A DNA stretch of 64,000 nucleotides from Pseudomonas sp. BN411 (lineage in GTDB: Bacteria > Pseudomonadota > Gammaproteobacteria > Pseudomonadales > Pseudomonadaceae), in contig NZ_SSOM01000081.1 in NCBI RefSeq assembly GCF_029871235.1, positions 1 to 64,000 on the forward strand. The letters are read 5' to 3'. Shown here piece after piece: positions 1 to 8,044 of the stretch (position 1 is its first letter; every line of letters starts with the position of its first letter). A program made the position numbers and the translations under genes. The notes beneath the pieces were generated by a model. It ran no database searches. It saw only the letters and a program-made list of their open reading frames with translations, and was not told the DNA's origin.

Positions 1-634
1 ACAAATCCAGGGCTGGGTGGCCAACCGCTTCTACTACCAGGTGAACATCCCGCTGAAGGACGCCGCCATCCTCGCCAACTGCCCGGACCGCGACACCCGC
101 CGCGAATGGGTCCAGCGCATCCAGGACCACGACGGCGCCCCCGGCGAGGAAGGCGGCATCGAGGCCTGGCTGCGCCTGGCCGAGGCGGTGGGCCTCGACC
201 GCGAGCAGGTGCTCTCGCAGGAGCTGGTGCTGCCGGGGGTGCGTTTTGCGGTGGACGCCTACGTCAATTTCGCCCGTCGCGCGACCTGGCAGGAGGCGGC
301 CAGCAGCTCGCTGACCGAACTGTTCGCCCCGCAGATCCACCAGTCGCGCCTGGACAGCTGGCCGCAGCATTACCCCTGGATCGACCCGTCCGGCTACGCG
401 TACTTCCGCACCCGCCTGGGCCAGGCCCGGCGCGACGTGGAGCATGGCCTGGCGATCACCTTGCAGCACTACACCACCCGCGAAGGGCAGTCGCGCATGC
501 TGGAAATCCTGCAGTTCAAGCTGGATATCCTGTGGAGCATGCTGGACGCCATTAGCATGGCCTATGAACTGAACCGCCCGCCGTATCACAGCGTCACAAG
601 CGAGCGGGTCTGGCACAAGGGGATCGCCCTATGA
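1..634 (+). CDS. pqqC: Pyrroloquinoline-quinone synthase PqqC (5' end outside window)
   Basis: PqqC catalyses the last step of PQQ formation, ring closure and oxidation of the intermediate AHQQ, without a metal or cofactor. The frame is already open at base 2 and reads [20 protein letters not shown], an internal PqqC motif. The gene therefore starts upstream, and the GTG at 17 is only an internal Val codon. About 210 residues are present, against roughly 250 in the family, so some 40 N-terminal residues are missing. The stop overlaps the start of the next gene by 4 bases (ATGA), the usual pqqC-pqqD translational coupling. Sequence similarity is very clear; pqqA and pqqB are expected just left of the window. 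Confidence 0.97.
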   Translation, partial: QIQGWVANRFYYQVNIPLKDAAILANCPDRDTRREWVQRIQDHDGAPGEEGGIEAWLRLAEAVGLDREQVLSQELVLPGVRFAVDAYVNFARRATWQEAASSSLTELFAPQIHQSRLDSWPQHYPWIDPSGYAYFRTRLGQARRDVEHGLAITLQHYTTREGQSRMLEILQFKLDILWSMLDAISMAYELNRPPYHSVTSERVWHKGIAL

Positions 635-906
635 GTTTCGATCGTCAAAAAGTTCCCGCCTGGCGCCCCGGCTATCGTTTCCAGTACGAACGGGCGCAGA
701 AGGGGCACGTGCTGCTGTACCCCGAGGGGATGATCAAGCTCAACCGCAGCGCCGGCCTGATCGGTGGACTGATCGATGGGCAGCGCACTGTCGCGGCGAT
801 TGTCCATGAACTGGAGCAGGAGTTCCCCGGTGTATCCGAGGTCGCCGACGACATCGAGCAATTCATGGAGGTGGCCCGTGTCGAACACTGGATCACCCTC
901 GCCTGA
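631..906 (+). CDS. pqqD: PQQ biosynthesis peptide chaperone PqqD
   Basis: A 91-residue protein of normal PqqD length. PqqD is a winged-helix RiPP recognition element that binds the PqqA precursor peptide and presents it to the radical-SAM enzyme PqqE. Recognisable family sequence includes the central [18 protein letters not shown] stretch and the C-terminal helix around [11 protein letters not shown]. The start ATG lies inside the pqqC stop (ATGA). The 3' end overlaps pqqE by about 29 bases, so the three genes are translated as a tightly coupled unit. Confidence 0.96.
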   Translation: MSFDRQKVPAWRPGYRFQYERAQKGHVLLYPEGMIKLNRSAGLIGGLIDGQRTVAAIVHELEQEFPGVSEVADDIEQFMEVARVEHWITLA

Positions 907-2026
907 GGTGCCGGTCGGCCTGCCGCTGTGGCTGCTGGCCGAACTCACCTATCGCTGCCCGTTGCAGTGCCCGTACTGCTCCAACCCGCTGGATTTCGCC
1001 GAGCAGGGCAAGGAGCTGAGCACCGAACAGTGGTTCAAGGTGATGGCCGAAGCCCGTGAGATGGGCGCCGCGCAAATCGGCTTCTCCGGCGGCGAGCCGT
1101 TGGTGCGCCAGGACCTGGCCAAGCTGATCGGCGAAGCCCGGCGCCTGGGTTACTACACCAACCTGATCACTTCCGGCATCGGCCTCACCGAGCAGAAGAT
1201 CGCTGCGTTCAAGAAAGCCGGGCTGGACCATATCCAGATCAGCTTCCAGGCCAGCGACGAGCAGGTGAACAACCTGCTGGCCGGCTCGAAGAAGGCCTTC
1301 GCGCAGAAGCTGGAGATGGCCCGGACGGTGAAGGCCCACGGTTACCCGATGGTGCTGAACTTCGTTACCCACCGGCACAACATCGACAAGATCGACCACA
1401 TCATCGAGCTATGCATTGCCCTGGAAGCCGACTTCGTCGAGCTCGCCACCTGCCAGTTCTACGGATGGGCGCACCTCAACCGCCTCGGCCTGCTGCCGAC
1501 CCGCGCCCAGCTGGAGCGAGCCGAGCGCATCACCAACGAGTACCGGGCCAGGCTCAAGGACGACGGCAACCCGTGCAAACTGATCTTCGTTACCCCGGAT
1601 TATTACGAAGAACGTCCCAAGGCCTGCATGAACGGCTGGGGCAGCCTGTTCCTGACCATCACCCCCGACGGCACCGCGCTTCCCTGCCACAGCGCGCGTC
1701 AGCTGCCGGTGCAGTTCCCCAACGTGCGCGACCACGACCTGCGGCACATCTGGTACGACTCGTTCGGCTTCAACCGCTTCCGCGGCTACGACTGGATGCC
1801 CGAGCCCTGCCGCTCGTGTGACGAAAAAGAGAAAGACTTCGGAGGATGCCGATGCCAAGCCTTCATGCTCACCGGAGATGCCAGCAAGACCGACCCGGTG
1901 TGTGGCAAGTCACAGGATCACGGCTTGATCATTAATGCTCGTCGAGAAGCGGAACAAGTGTCATTGGCAATCGGCGACTTGATCTCGCGTAACGTGCACA
2001 CTTCACGTCTGATTTGCAAATTCTGA
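878..2026 (+). CDS. pqqE: PqqA peptide cyclase PqqE (radical SAM/SPASM)
   Basis: PqqE uses S-adenosylmethionine to make the Glu-Tyr carbon-carbon bond in PqqA. Residues 27-34 (CPLQCPYC) carry the CX3CX2C motif for the radical-SAM cluster. C-terminal cysteines around CMNGWG, CHSAR, CRSC and CRC are the SPASM ligands. I place the start at GTG 878, with GGAGG at 867-871 upstream and a first sequence [14 protein letters not shown]; this gives 382 residues, normal for the family. The frame is open further upstream, but that part would lie entirely inside pqqD. The last 50 or so codons switch to a lower-GC style although the protein still looks like PqqE to the end (TSRLICKF). Confidence 0.96.
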   Translation: MSNTGSPSPEVPVGLPLWLLAELTYRCPLQCPYCSNPLDFAEQGKELSTEQWFKVMAEAREMGAAQIGFSGGEPLVRQDLAKLIGEARRLGYYTNLITSGIGLTEQKIAAFKKAGLDHIQISFQASDEQVNNLLAGSKKAFAQKLEMARTVKAHGYPMVLNFVTHRHNIDKIDHIIELCIALEADFVELATCQFYGWAHLNRLGLLPTRAQLERAERITNEYRARLKDDGNPCKLIFVTPDYYEERPKACMNGWGSLFLTITPDGTALPCHSARQLPVQFPNVRDHDLRHIWYDSFGFNRFRGYDWMPEPCRSCDEKEKDFGGCRCQAFMLTGDASKTDPVCGKSQDHGLIINARREAEQVSLAIGDLISRNVHTSRLICKF

Positions 2027-2348
2027 GTGTTCTATCTGTATTTCTAATATTGGATATAACACGACTTCCAAGCGCGCACTAATTACTATCAAGGTGTGGT
2101 TGGCGCTTTTGCGGTATTCCAAAAATGGCTTTCTTTGAAGTCGAGCGACGAGGCCTTGTTTAAACATGGCTCTTGCATCGAGAGTTCGATCTATTGCTGG
2201 TCTTTGAGGATGGATATCTAAGGAGTTTTGGAGGTAGAGGCTGAATTCCTGATTGAAGCGGCTGGTGTAATGACAATAACAATACTCGCGAGGTGCCAAT
2301 TTTCTATTTGGCAGCTCCGGACTTCATCGTTTCTAAGTTGGGCAAAAA
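2027..2348. other. AT-rich intergenic gap after pqqE
   Basis: The 322 bases between pqqE and the porin gene are clearly richer in A and T than the pqq genes. No convincing gene, hairpin terminator or REP element is visible. An open frame on the minus strand (2003-2299) has no family resemblance. The gap presumably holds the promoter of the downstream porin gene. Confidence 0.5.
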
Positions 2349-3650
2349 ATGAAAAATACAAGAAATCTGATTGCCGCGAGCGCTATTGCTTCGTGCGTTG
2401 TATGGGCGGCATATGCAAGTGCTGCTGAACCAATTCGCCATGAAGATTGGGTGCTTGAGCCATCATTAATGGTTACTCTTGGTTATATCAATGGCAAGAA
2501 CCAAGACTTCGGTAGCTCATCCAGTATTATTGGTTCAAAGATTGATCGAAGTTCAAAGCGCTTCGAAGGTATGGCTCTACCGGGTTTGAAATTGACCCAT
2601 GAAACAGAAGGTTTCGGTGATTTCTACGGCGCCGGTTCGGTCATGGGCGCGTTCAGTCATGGCGATACCGACGCTGTAGGGCTTGCGCGCGGTAATCCGC
2701 GGAGAGCTGCGGTGGAGGAGCTGTATGTCGGCTGGAAAAGCGCCGATCTGTTTCCGCAACTCGGACAGGATGCTCTCAAGCTGAGCGCTGGTAGACAGGC
2801 CTTCTATATTGGTGATGGCTTCCTGATCGGTGACGGCCACCTTGACCAAGGTCGCGACGGCGCAGGATTAATGGGCCTGCGCCTGGCATTCGATCGAGCC
2901 GTAGTTGCCCAACTGGATCACGAAAATCTGCATGTGGACATGTTCGATCTACTCGGTAACTACGACATTGATGCCTTGGACTACCGCGACCGGCTCGGCA
3001 TGCGAGGCGTCAACATCGAGTGGCGAGGTGAGGAAAATTTGCTCGGATTGACTCGGTTGCGGACGCGTGATGCGGACGTTGAACAGCGAGATGATCTGGA
3101 TGTGAGCATGGTGAGACTGAACTTCGCCAATGTAGTTGGCGTCCCCGATCTGGATCTCAATGCAGGCTATGTCGACCAGAAAAAGAGCGATAACGAACAT
3201 GCCTGGTACGCGGGTGTCGAGTACACCTTCTCAGATAAGCCTTGGCGCCCAAGCCTGAAATACATGCACTCGGAATTCAGTCCTGGATACGATTTACTGG
3301 CATATGGTTGCATGGATACGTACGGCAACTGGTACCAAGGCAAGATCACCGACAATATATGGTTCTTCAAGAATTCCCGCGTAAATATGTACAAGGTCTC
3401 TGTGCAGCCAATTGACACATTGAAGACTGGACTGATGTTCTATGACACTCGCCTGTATGACAAGCGCGGAGTTAGTGCGTATAGCGATTTTTCATCGGAT
3501 ATCAATCTCTACGTGGAGTGGCAGGCAACCGAACGTCTCTCGGCATATTTCTTGGGAGGATACGCGCGACCGGGTAAGGCTGCCGAAGAGATTCTGGGGT
3601 CCAATGACGATAGCGTGCTAGTCGCTGCTGCACTTACTTGGTATTACTGA
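2349..3650 (+). CDS. Outer-membrane porin, alginate-export (AlgE/OprD-like) type
   Basis: This 433-residue protein has a Sec signal peptide (about residues 1-25, ending ASA-AEP). It has the alternating aromatic/polar pattern of a beta-barrel and ends in a terminal aromatic strand (ALTWYY), the usual outer-membrane insertion signal. Segments such as ELYVGWKSADLFPQLGQDAL, GRQAFYIGDGFLIGDG and RGVNIEWRGEE resemble the alginate-export porin family, which also includes general substrate porins. The substrate is unknown. Base composition and codon use (many AAT, TTG and GAT codons) differ from neighbouring core genes, suggesting acquisition. It follows pqqE on the same strand after 322 bases, so co-transcription is not obvious. 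Confidence 0.72.
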   Translation: MKNTRNLIAASAIASCVVWAAYASAAEPIRHEDWVLEPSLMVTLGYINGKNQDFGSSSSIIGSKIDRSSKRFEGMALPGLKLTHETEGFGDFYGAGSVMGAFSHGDTDAVGLARGNPRRAAVEELYVGWKSADLFPQLGQDALKLSAGRQAFYIGDGFLIGDGHLDQGRDGAGLMGLRLAFDRAVVAQLDHENLHVDMFDLLGNYDIDALDYRDRLGMRGVNIEWRGEENLLGLTRLRTRDADVEQRDDLDVSMVRLNFANVVGVPDLDLNAGYVDQKKSDNEHAWYAGVEYTFSDKPWRPSLKYMHSEFSPGYDLLAYGCMDTYGNWYQGKITDNIWFFKNSRVNMYKVSVQPIDTLKTGLMFYDTRLYDKRGVSAYSDFSSDINLYVEWQATERLSAYFLGGYARPGKAAEEILGSNDDSVLVAAALTWYY

Positions 3651-4082
3651 AAAGCAATTTCAGACAATTTCAACTCGGTGTGCCACGAGCGGATACCCGG
3701 CGCTTTACCGGACGATCATGGTTGAGTAAAGGCAGCTCAGGTCCTGACAAGAAGCTCCAACAGCCTGGTTCTGATCCGCTCCAGATCTCCTTCACTGACT
3801 CCTAACATCTCCCACTCGCTGTATTGCACCTCGGCGTACCGACTGCTTTCGGCCGACATTTCACGCGCTGAAGTTCCTTGGCAACAGGCTCAACGCGGCG
3901 CAGCCGGTCAGACCATGTTCTTTAGCGGTTCTGCAGGCCTTTACGAGTGTGATGCGAATGTTAGCGATACGTGCTGCCCGATCATCGATCTGCAAGACCA
4001 AGATTGATTACGGGTTACAGGAGAGGTGGCCGGAAGGCTCCGGGAACCTCGGAAGGCTTCCGAGGTTCTCCCGGGGCGCCGC
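3651..4082. other. Gene-poor gap, one possible 40-codon ORF
   Basis: This is a 432-base stretch between convergent genes. The only thing I see is a short minus-strand frame at 3737-3859 (ATG to TGA, 40 residues, containing YAEVQYSEWEMLGVSEGD). It reads like protein sequence but has no recognised family and no strong ribosome-binding site. It could be a tiny gene or the tail of a decayed one. No strong terminator or REP was found. Confidence 0.35.
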
Positions 4083-4631
4083 TCAGACTCCGCCTCGATC
4101 ATCTCCGGGCTCGCCGGCCGCCCGCCCGCCATGATCATCGCCGACATCGTGGTCGGCCCCATCATCGGCTCCATGACCCACACCGTGGGCTTCGCCTACG
4201 TCATGCCCTGGGCCATCGTCGGCACTATGCCCCACACCATGTGGTCCGCCCGCCTCATGACTTGCACCGTCATCGTCGCCACGCCCACTGCGCGCGCCGC
4301 CGTGATCACTGTCGCTGCCGCGCCCCGTGCTATCCCCTCCATGGCTCGAACCTCCGTGGCCACCGCCATTGCCGCCATGGCCTCCACCACTGCCATTTCC
4401 TCCATGGCCACCTCCCCCATGACCTCCACCTCCGCCGTGGCCACCCCCACCATGACCACCGCCACCTCCTCCATGACCCCCACCGCCTCCGCTACCACCC
4501 CCACCGCCGTTACCACCACCATCCTTGGCATATGCGCTGGAGAAGCTCGTAATGGAGTCGGGCACTAGCACGGTTGCTGCGGAAAAGGCGCCACCGATTG
4601 CCAGCGCCAGTAAGCATTGTTTTACAAGCAT
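4083..4631 (-). CDS. Exported Gly/His-rich low-complexity protein
   Basis: A 182-residue protein. The signal peptide covers about residues 1-35 (LVKQCLLALAIGGAFSAA, cleavage near AYA-KD). Nearly everything after it is Gly and His in GGGGH-type repeats (about residues 37-95), followed by a tail rich in Asp, His and Gly (repeated VGHSADD, VGHGADD and similar). The start ATG is preceded by GGAGA. Such Gly/His chains can bind metal ions, but no family is recognised and metal binding is inference. The opposite strand is also open because of the repetitive codons; the signal peptide and ribosome-binding site favour this strand. It may be surface or periplasmic and intrinsically disordered. Confidence 0.6.
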   Translation of the reverse strand: MLVKQCLLALAIGGAFSAATVLVPDSITSFSSAYAKDGGGNGGGGGSGGGGGHGGGGGGHGGGGHGGGGGHGGGGHGGNGSGGGHGGNGGGHGGSSHGGDSTGRGSDSDHGGARSGRGDDDGASHEAGGPHGVGHSADDGPGHDVGEAHGVGHGADDGADHDVGDDHGGRAAGEPGDDRGGV

Positions 4632-5809
4632 GGTGATTCTCCGTTACGGCATCGTCTCGAAACGCCCCAGCCTGGGGACGAGCTATGCGACAACCAGCAC
4701 GAGATCTGTGGCCAGATGAGGAGCCGTGAATCGAATCAGGCCAATTTCTGCATCAGGGTCTCTCTACCGGGGGAGATGGACAGGACGTAATCAAAACGGC
4801 CGTGACCAATCACCCAGCTGGCTGCGGTATGCATTGATGTAACCGACCGCACCTCCGGCGGGACGGACACCTGAAAAGGCACTGGTTTGCAATGTAAGCA
4901 GGCCTTCTAGGCGACCGATGCTCCGTCGGCCAGGTGCCGGGAACTAAGCAACTGCCGTACCACCGGTGCTACCCCAGGACAGAATGGCTATGGGAGGGGG
5001 CACCGAGGCGTTCACCTGCGGAGTCCGAAAGTGAAGCCCCCGTTTCAGTGGGGGATATTCCCCAGCATTGGGTGTTTCTCGAAGCGTTCCAGTTCAAGGG
5101 GGGCGGTACCAGCTATGACTGGGACCGGGCATCGTTGCGCGCAGCATTGGGGGGCGAAAGTGTCATTCCTGGCGCGCGCCGTCGGCCCCCCCGCCACGCC
5201 TGCGCGCTAGATGGGTCGATTTTTCTGCATTTCTTCGGTGCCCTGGAAAGCGGGCAGGCTGGCTGCTGGCTGAACGTTGACAATGCGAATTGGTCCCTTT
5301 CTGCTGCTGGCGGTCTACCTGCAGGTGTCGTATGGCCCAATAGAAAGGGGAGGCGTTCTCTCTGATTCCTAGGAACGCTATCGGAAAAGATAATTTTGGT
5401 AATTCGGGCTTCTGAGTGGCCTGAAACCAGCGTGGTACTAGGGATTGAGCAATTACCTTGAAAGGCAGCTTGGGGTAAGTTTTTTAGGGGTGAAAGGTAA
5501 GGTTTGATTCGAGCTGACGCCCTGGAGAAGAGGCTTGTCTTTGAGGAGTAGTGGGCAGTTGCGCCTGACGCGGCTGGAAAGGCGAAGTACAGCAGGAACA
5601 TCCAGTACAGCGAGTTCATCTTCTCTTCCTTGAAGCGACGGCGGCACGAGCCTGAGCCCCGGGGCGGCAGTATAAGGACGATGGACCACCCTTCGAAACA
5701 CTAAGCACTGGCCCGTCCGCGTCGCCATTCTTGTAGAGGCTGGATAGGATCACCGCTGAATATTTCCCGTGCTTGCAACTTGGGTGAGCTAGCGCTGATG
5801 TCATGCCGC
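4632..5809. other. 1.2-kb region without a recognisable gene
   Basis: Several frames of 80-170 codons are open on both strands here (for example 4934-5365 plus and 5113-5619 minus). None has family resemblance, a good ribosome-binding site or consistent Pseudomonas codon bias, and they overlap each other. A small C5/G5 hairpin sits at 5037-5054. The stretch looks like degenerate or foreign DNA between accessory genes. I see no intact insertion-sequence ends. Confidence 0.45.
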
Positions 5810-6034
5810 TCAGATCAGTTCGAGCTGTCCGGCTCGTGCGTTGACCTGCTGCCGGGCAAGGTTCATGGCCAGCATGACTCGCTTGGATTCCGCCGGACCT
5901 GTGAGGGACTCTCCGCAGGTATTGCACCAGTCCGCTTCTACGTTGGGGATGAGGGTGCTCTCGCCCTTGTAGATGTATGGAATGTCGCGAACGTCGTGGA
6001 CCAGGTCAGCCTGGCCGCAGGCTGGGCATTTCAT
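5810..6034 (-). CDS. YgiT-type zinc finger protein (antitoxin-like)
   Basis: A 74-residue protein with two CxxC pairs (CPAC at residues 3-6 and CNTC near residue 37), the zinc-binding N-terminal fold of MqsA/YgiT antitoxins. Full MqsA continues into a DNA-binding helix-turn-helix of about 55 residues. Here the protein ends soon after the ARQQVNA segment. Short stand-alone YgiT-type proteins are common and normally pair with a small toxin (MqsR-like or DUF4258). No such toxin is next to it; the upstream gene on the same strand is higA. A usable AAGGAC ribosome-binding site precedes the ATG. It is either an orphan antitoxin or a C-terminally truncated MqsA. Confidence 0.75.
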   Translation of the reverse strand: MKCPACGQADLVHDVRDIPYIYKGESTLIPNVEADWCNTCGESLTGPAESKRVMLAMNLARQQVNARAGQLELI

Positions 6035-6057
6035 GGTCAGCGTCCTTGAGACTTGGA

Positions 6058-6079
6058 CACAGGCCCCGCGGGGCCTGTG
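6058..6079 (-). terminator. GC-rich hairpin after higA
   Basis: CACAGGCCCCG and CGGGGCCTGTG form a perfect 22-base palindrome between the higA stop and the zinc-finger gene. There is no T-run after it in the direction of transcription, so it may slow or partly end transcription, or stabilise mRNA, rather than act as a classical terminator. Confidence 0.5.
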
Positions 6080-6095
6080 CCTGGCATTGAGAGGC

Positions 6096-6572
6096 TCAGA
6101 CCACTGGGAAGAACACGCTCGGCTCTACATGGAAGCGCTTCGACAGCGCCTGGATATCCGCGCTGCTCAGGGTGCGCTTGCCATTGAGGGTGCGCGATAC
6201 CACGGTCTTGTCGCCGATCTCTGGTAGGTCAGAACCGGTGAGATGGTTCTGAGCCATCAGGAACTTCAGCATCTGCACGCCGGTGATGGCCTCCACGCCG
6301 GCATTGAACTCGGCGAACTGGGGGGCGGTGTCCTCATAGCGTTTGATGGCCAGGCAGAGCTGGTCGACCAGACGCTCGGTTTGCGGGGTTTGCTCGGCTA
6401 CTTCGGTGAGTTCGTCCAGCAGTGCCAGGGCGCGGTCGTACTCAGCTTCGCTGGTGATGCTCTGGATAATGGTGCCGCCAGCGCGCTCGAGGCTGCGCTG
6501 GAATTTCTTGAGGTGCTCCGCCAGTTCGTGGATGCCGGCAGTCGGGGCGTAGTCGATGGCGACGGCGCTCAT
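6096..6572 (-). CDS. higA: HigA-type antitoxin (XRE family)
   Basis: A 158-residue antitoxin. The C-terminal part (about residues 95-158, containing LTGSDLPEIGDKTVVSRTL and ADIQALSKRF) is the XRE helix-turn-helix that binds DNA. The N-terminal part would wrap the toxin. The start at 6572 gives MSAVAIDYAPTAG and overlaps the stop of the toxin gene by 4 bases (ATGA), the usual toxin-first higBA arrangement. The open frame extends upstream to 6725, but that extension would lie inside higB. HigA normally neutralises HigB and represses the shared promoter, consistent with the palindrome found upstream. Confidence 0.88.
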   Translation of the reverse strand: MSAVAIDYAPTAGIHELAEHLKKFQRSLERAGGTIIQSITSEAEYDRALALLDELTEVAEQTPQTERLVDQLCLAIKRYEDTAPQFAEFNAGVEAITGVQMLKFLMAQNHLTGSDLPEIGDKTVVSRTLNGKRTLSSADIQALSKRFHVEPSVFFPVV

Positions 6573-6895
6573 GGCATGACTCCTGTGTTCTTGGGGCTTC
6601 GGTACCACTTGTTGGCCTTGTCGTACTCGGCGTGGTTGAAGATGTGTTTGACGAAAATCCGTTGCTTCTCGAAATCGATGGCGGCAATCAGGCGCAGTTC
6701 GTTGCCGCCTATGTCGATCACCCACCAGCCGTGTCGGTGGGTGAAGTTGTCCAGCGATGACAAGGTCGCCTTGAGCTCCAGCGGGGTGCGGGCGGTGGAC
6801 TTGTCCAAGACCTTGAAGATTTCCATGATGCTCGTTGCTTTCACGGGGTACTGCTCACATGCATCAGTGAAAGCCTTCTTCTTGAAAACGTGCAT
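6569..6895 (-). CDS. higB: HigB-type mRNA interferase toxin
   Basis: A 108-residue protein of the RelE/HigB-like toxin family (HigB-2 type). Typical features are the Trp-rich core HGWWVIDIGGNELRLIAAID and the C-terminal IFVKHIFNHAEYDKANKWY. These toxins cut mRNA on the ribosome and are held inactive by HigA. AAGGAC lies 7-8 bases before the ATG. It is the first gene of the higBA pair and is transcribed from the promoter/operator region at 6915-6949. Confidence 0.88.
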   Translation of the reverse strand: MHVFKKKAFTDACEQYPVKATSIMEIFKVLDKSTARTPLELKATLSSLDNFTHRHGWWVIDIGGNELRLIAAIDFEKQRIFVKHIFNHAEYDKANKWYRSPKNTGVMP

Positions 6896-6914
6896 GTCCG
6901 TCCTTGTTGATGTT

Positions 6915-6949
6915 TTAGCAACCTTAGGGTGAGGTTGCTAAATTGTCAA
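6915..6949 (-). promoter_or_regulatory. higBA promoter with palindromic operator
   Basis: Read on the minus strand, TTGACA (6944-6949) and TAAGGT (6921-6926) are separated by 17 bases, a good sigma-70 promoter. A 10-base inverted repeat, TTAGCAACCT at 6915-6924 and AGGTTGCTAA at 6932-6941, overlaps the -10 box and the spacer. This is where the antitoxin would bind for autoregulation. The site also covers the stop codon of the phage gene fragment to its right. Confidence 0.72.
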
Positions 6950-7201
6950 CTTTGGAGGGCTCGACTCTATTGGGGGATGTTGTCGGCTGTTTTCGAGTTC
7001 CATTGCGGTCGTCATGCCCCCATCGCCCAACCGATGCACCACCTGCTCCCCCAGCCACTTCGTCTTGTCAATCTGCGCCTTGATCCCCTGCACCCGATAA
7101 CGCCACTCCGGGCTCAGGTCTGGCCTGCCTCGTGCCAGGTTGAGGTCGCTCTCGTTGGTCTGGTCCAGGTGGGAGATTTCGATCGCCTCGAGCCAGCGTC
7201 T
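6938..7201 (-). pseudogene. C-terminal fragment of phage late control protein D
   Basis: A minus-strand frame runs from just after an in-frame stop at 7202-7204 to a TAG at 6938-6940. It reads ARGRPDLSPEWRYRVQGI, then TKWLGEQVVHRLGDGGMTTA and MELE. The pattern W-L-x3-V-x-H-x-L-x-D-G-G-x-T-T-x4-E matches the end of the tail-hub/late-control D family of P2-like phages and R-type pyocins. A full protein is around 330 residues or more; only about 85 remain. No start codon or ribosome-binding site belongs to it. Bases 7202-7464 carry another protein-like minus frame (FAKAVSPGILVGGAGSGPFG) with no clear identity. It is a prophage remnant; assignment is by motif recall. Confidence 0.6.
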
Positions 7202-7464
7202 CTACTGCCGCTGTTGGGCCTGGCGAAACAACCTCCGTCGCTGCCCTGGTTGATCGAGGCATGGCCGCCAAAAGGGCCACTGCCGGCACCACCCACCAGG
7301 ATTCCTGGGGATACGGCCTTGGCGAACTGCTCCATGCCGAAATTGCCGTTCTGGTCGGGCTAGCCAAGCCCCAGGACCAACGGGAACTTCAGGCATTGGC
7401 GAGAGTCGGAGTTCGCCGAGATTTTCCCATCCCGTCCTATCTGAACTCAGGTGAGAGCACCCCG

Positions 7465-7953
7465 ATGCGCCACAGGAAATTCTTCCCGACTCTGTTGCTT
7501 GCCGTCTGCGCGGCCGTCACCTTACCCGCGTTCGCTTCTGGTCCGCGGAGCAATGGTGCGTCGGGCGCTTTTCTGGAAGCAGCGGCGCTGCAGCTGGAGT
7601 ACGGCGAGGTAGAGCTGGCGGGCGACACCCTGGAGCGCGCCCTGCGTATCGAGCCGAACAATCCGGCGATCCTGCATCAGCTGGGTCAGGTGCGGTTCCA
7701 GCAAGGGCAATATGCGCAGGCTGTGGCGCTGGCGATGCGGTCCAACGCACGAACACGCAACGATGCCGATCTGCGCAGTCGCAATCTTCAGTTGATCCAG
7801 TCGGCGCGACAGGCCATGGGGCCGGGTGTAGCGGGCGGCTCGGAGGCGGAAGTGGAGGTGGATGAGCAGGCCGAGGTCCGGGTCGGTCTCGATCAGTACA
7901 TACCGGCTCGTCATGAGGCGGGTGTCTCCGCCGGTGGGGTTGAGGCCTATTGA
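7465..7953 (+). CDS. Exported tetratricopeptide-repeat protein
   Basis: A 162-residue protein starting MRHRKFFPTLLLAVCAAV, with a signal peptide to about residue 24 (AFASG). One to two TPR units follow (about residues 35-100), with typical spacing in LQLEYGEVELAGDTLERALR and NNPAILHQLGQVRFQQGQYA. The tail is rich in Glu, Val and Gly. The frame is open upstream to 7261, but AGGTGAG before the ATG at 7465 and the signal peptide fix the start. Periplasmic TPR proteins usually mediate protein contacts; the partner is unknown. Confidence 0.8.
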   Translation: MRHRKFFPTLLLAVCAAVTLPAFASGPRSNGASGAFLEAAALQLEYGEVELAGDTLERALRIEPNNPAILHQLGQVRFQQGQYAQAVALAMRSNARTRNDADLRSRNLQLIQSARQAMGPGVAGGSEAEVEVDEQAEVRVGLDQYIPARHEAGVSAGGVEAY

Positions 7954-8044
7954 CCCTCCCCTGGGGCGCGCGGCCTTGAGGCGTCTATGTCGTGACTTCG
8001 GCGGCAGGGCATAATCGCTGTTTCCTCCTCGCTGGAGCTTTTCC

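Noticed and set aside
17-634. GTG at 17 as the true pqqC start
   Set aside because: The same frame is open to the window edge and already encodes conserved PqqC residues before the GTG.
4026-4568. Plus-strand open frame opposite the Gly/His-rich gene
   Set aside because: It is rich in Ala, Thr, Met and Ser only because it is the complement of Gly/His codons; it has no signal peptide or ribosome-binding site, unlike the minus-strand gene.
5453-5927. Overlapping minus-strand ORFs of 90-170 codons in the gap before the zinc-finger gene
   Set aside because: They overlap each other, lack ribosome-binding sites and read as Arg/Ser/Pro-rich shadow sequence.
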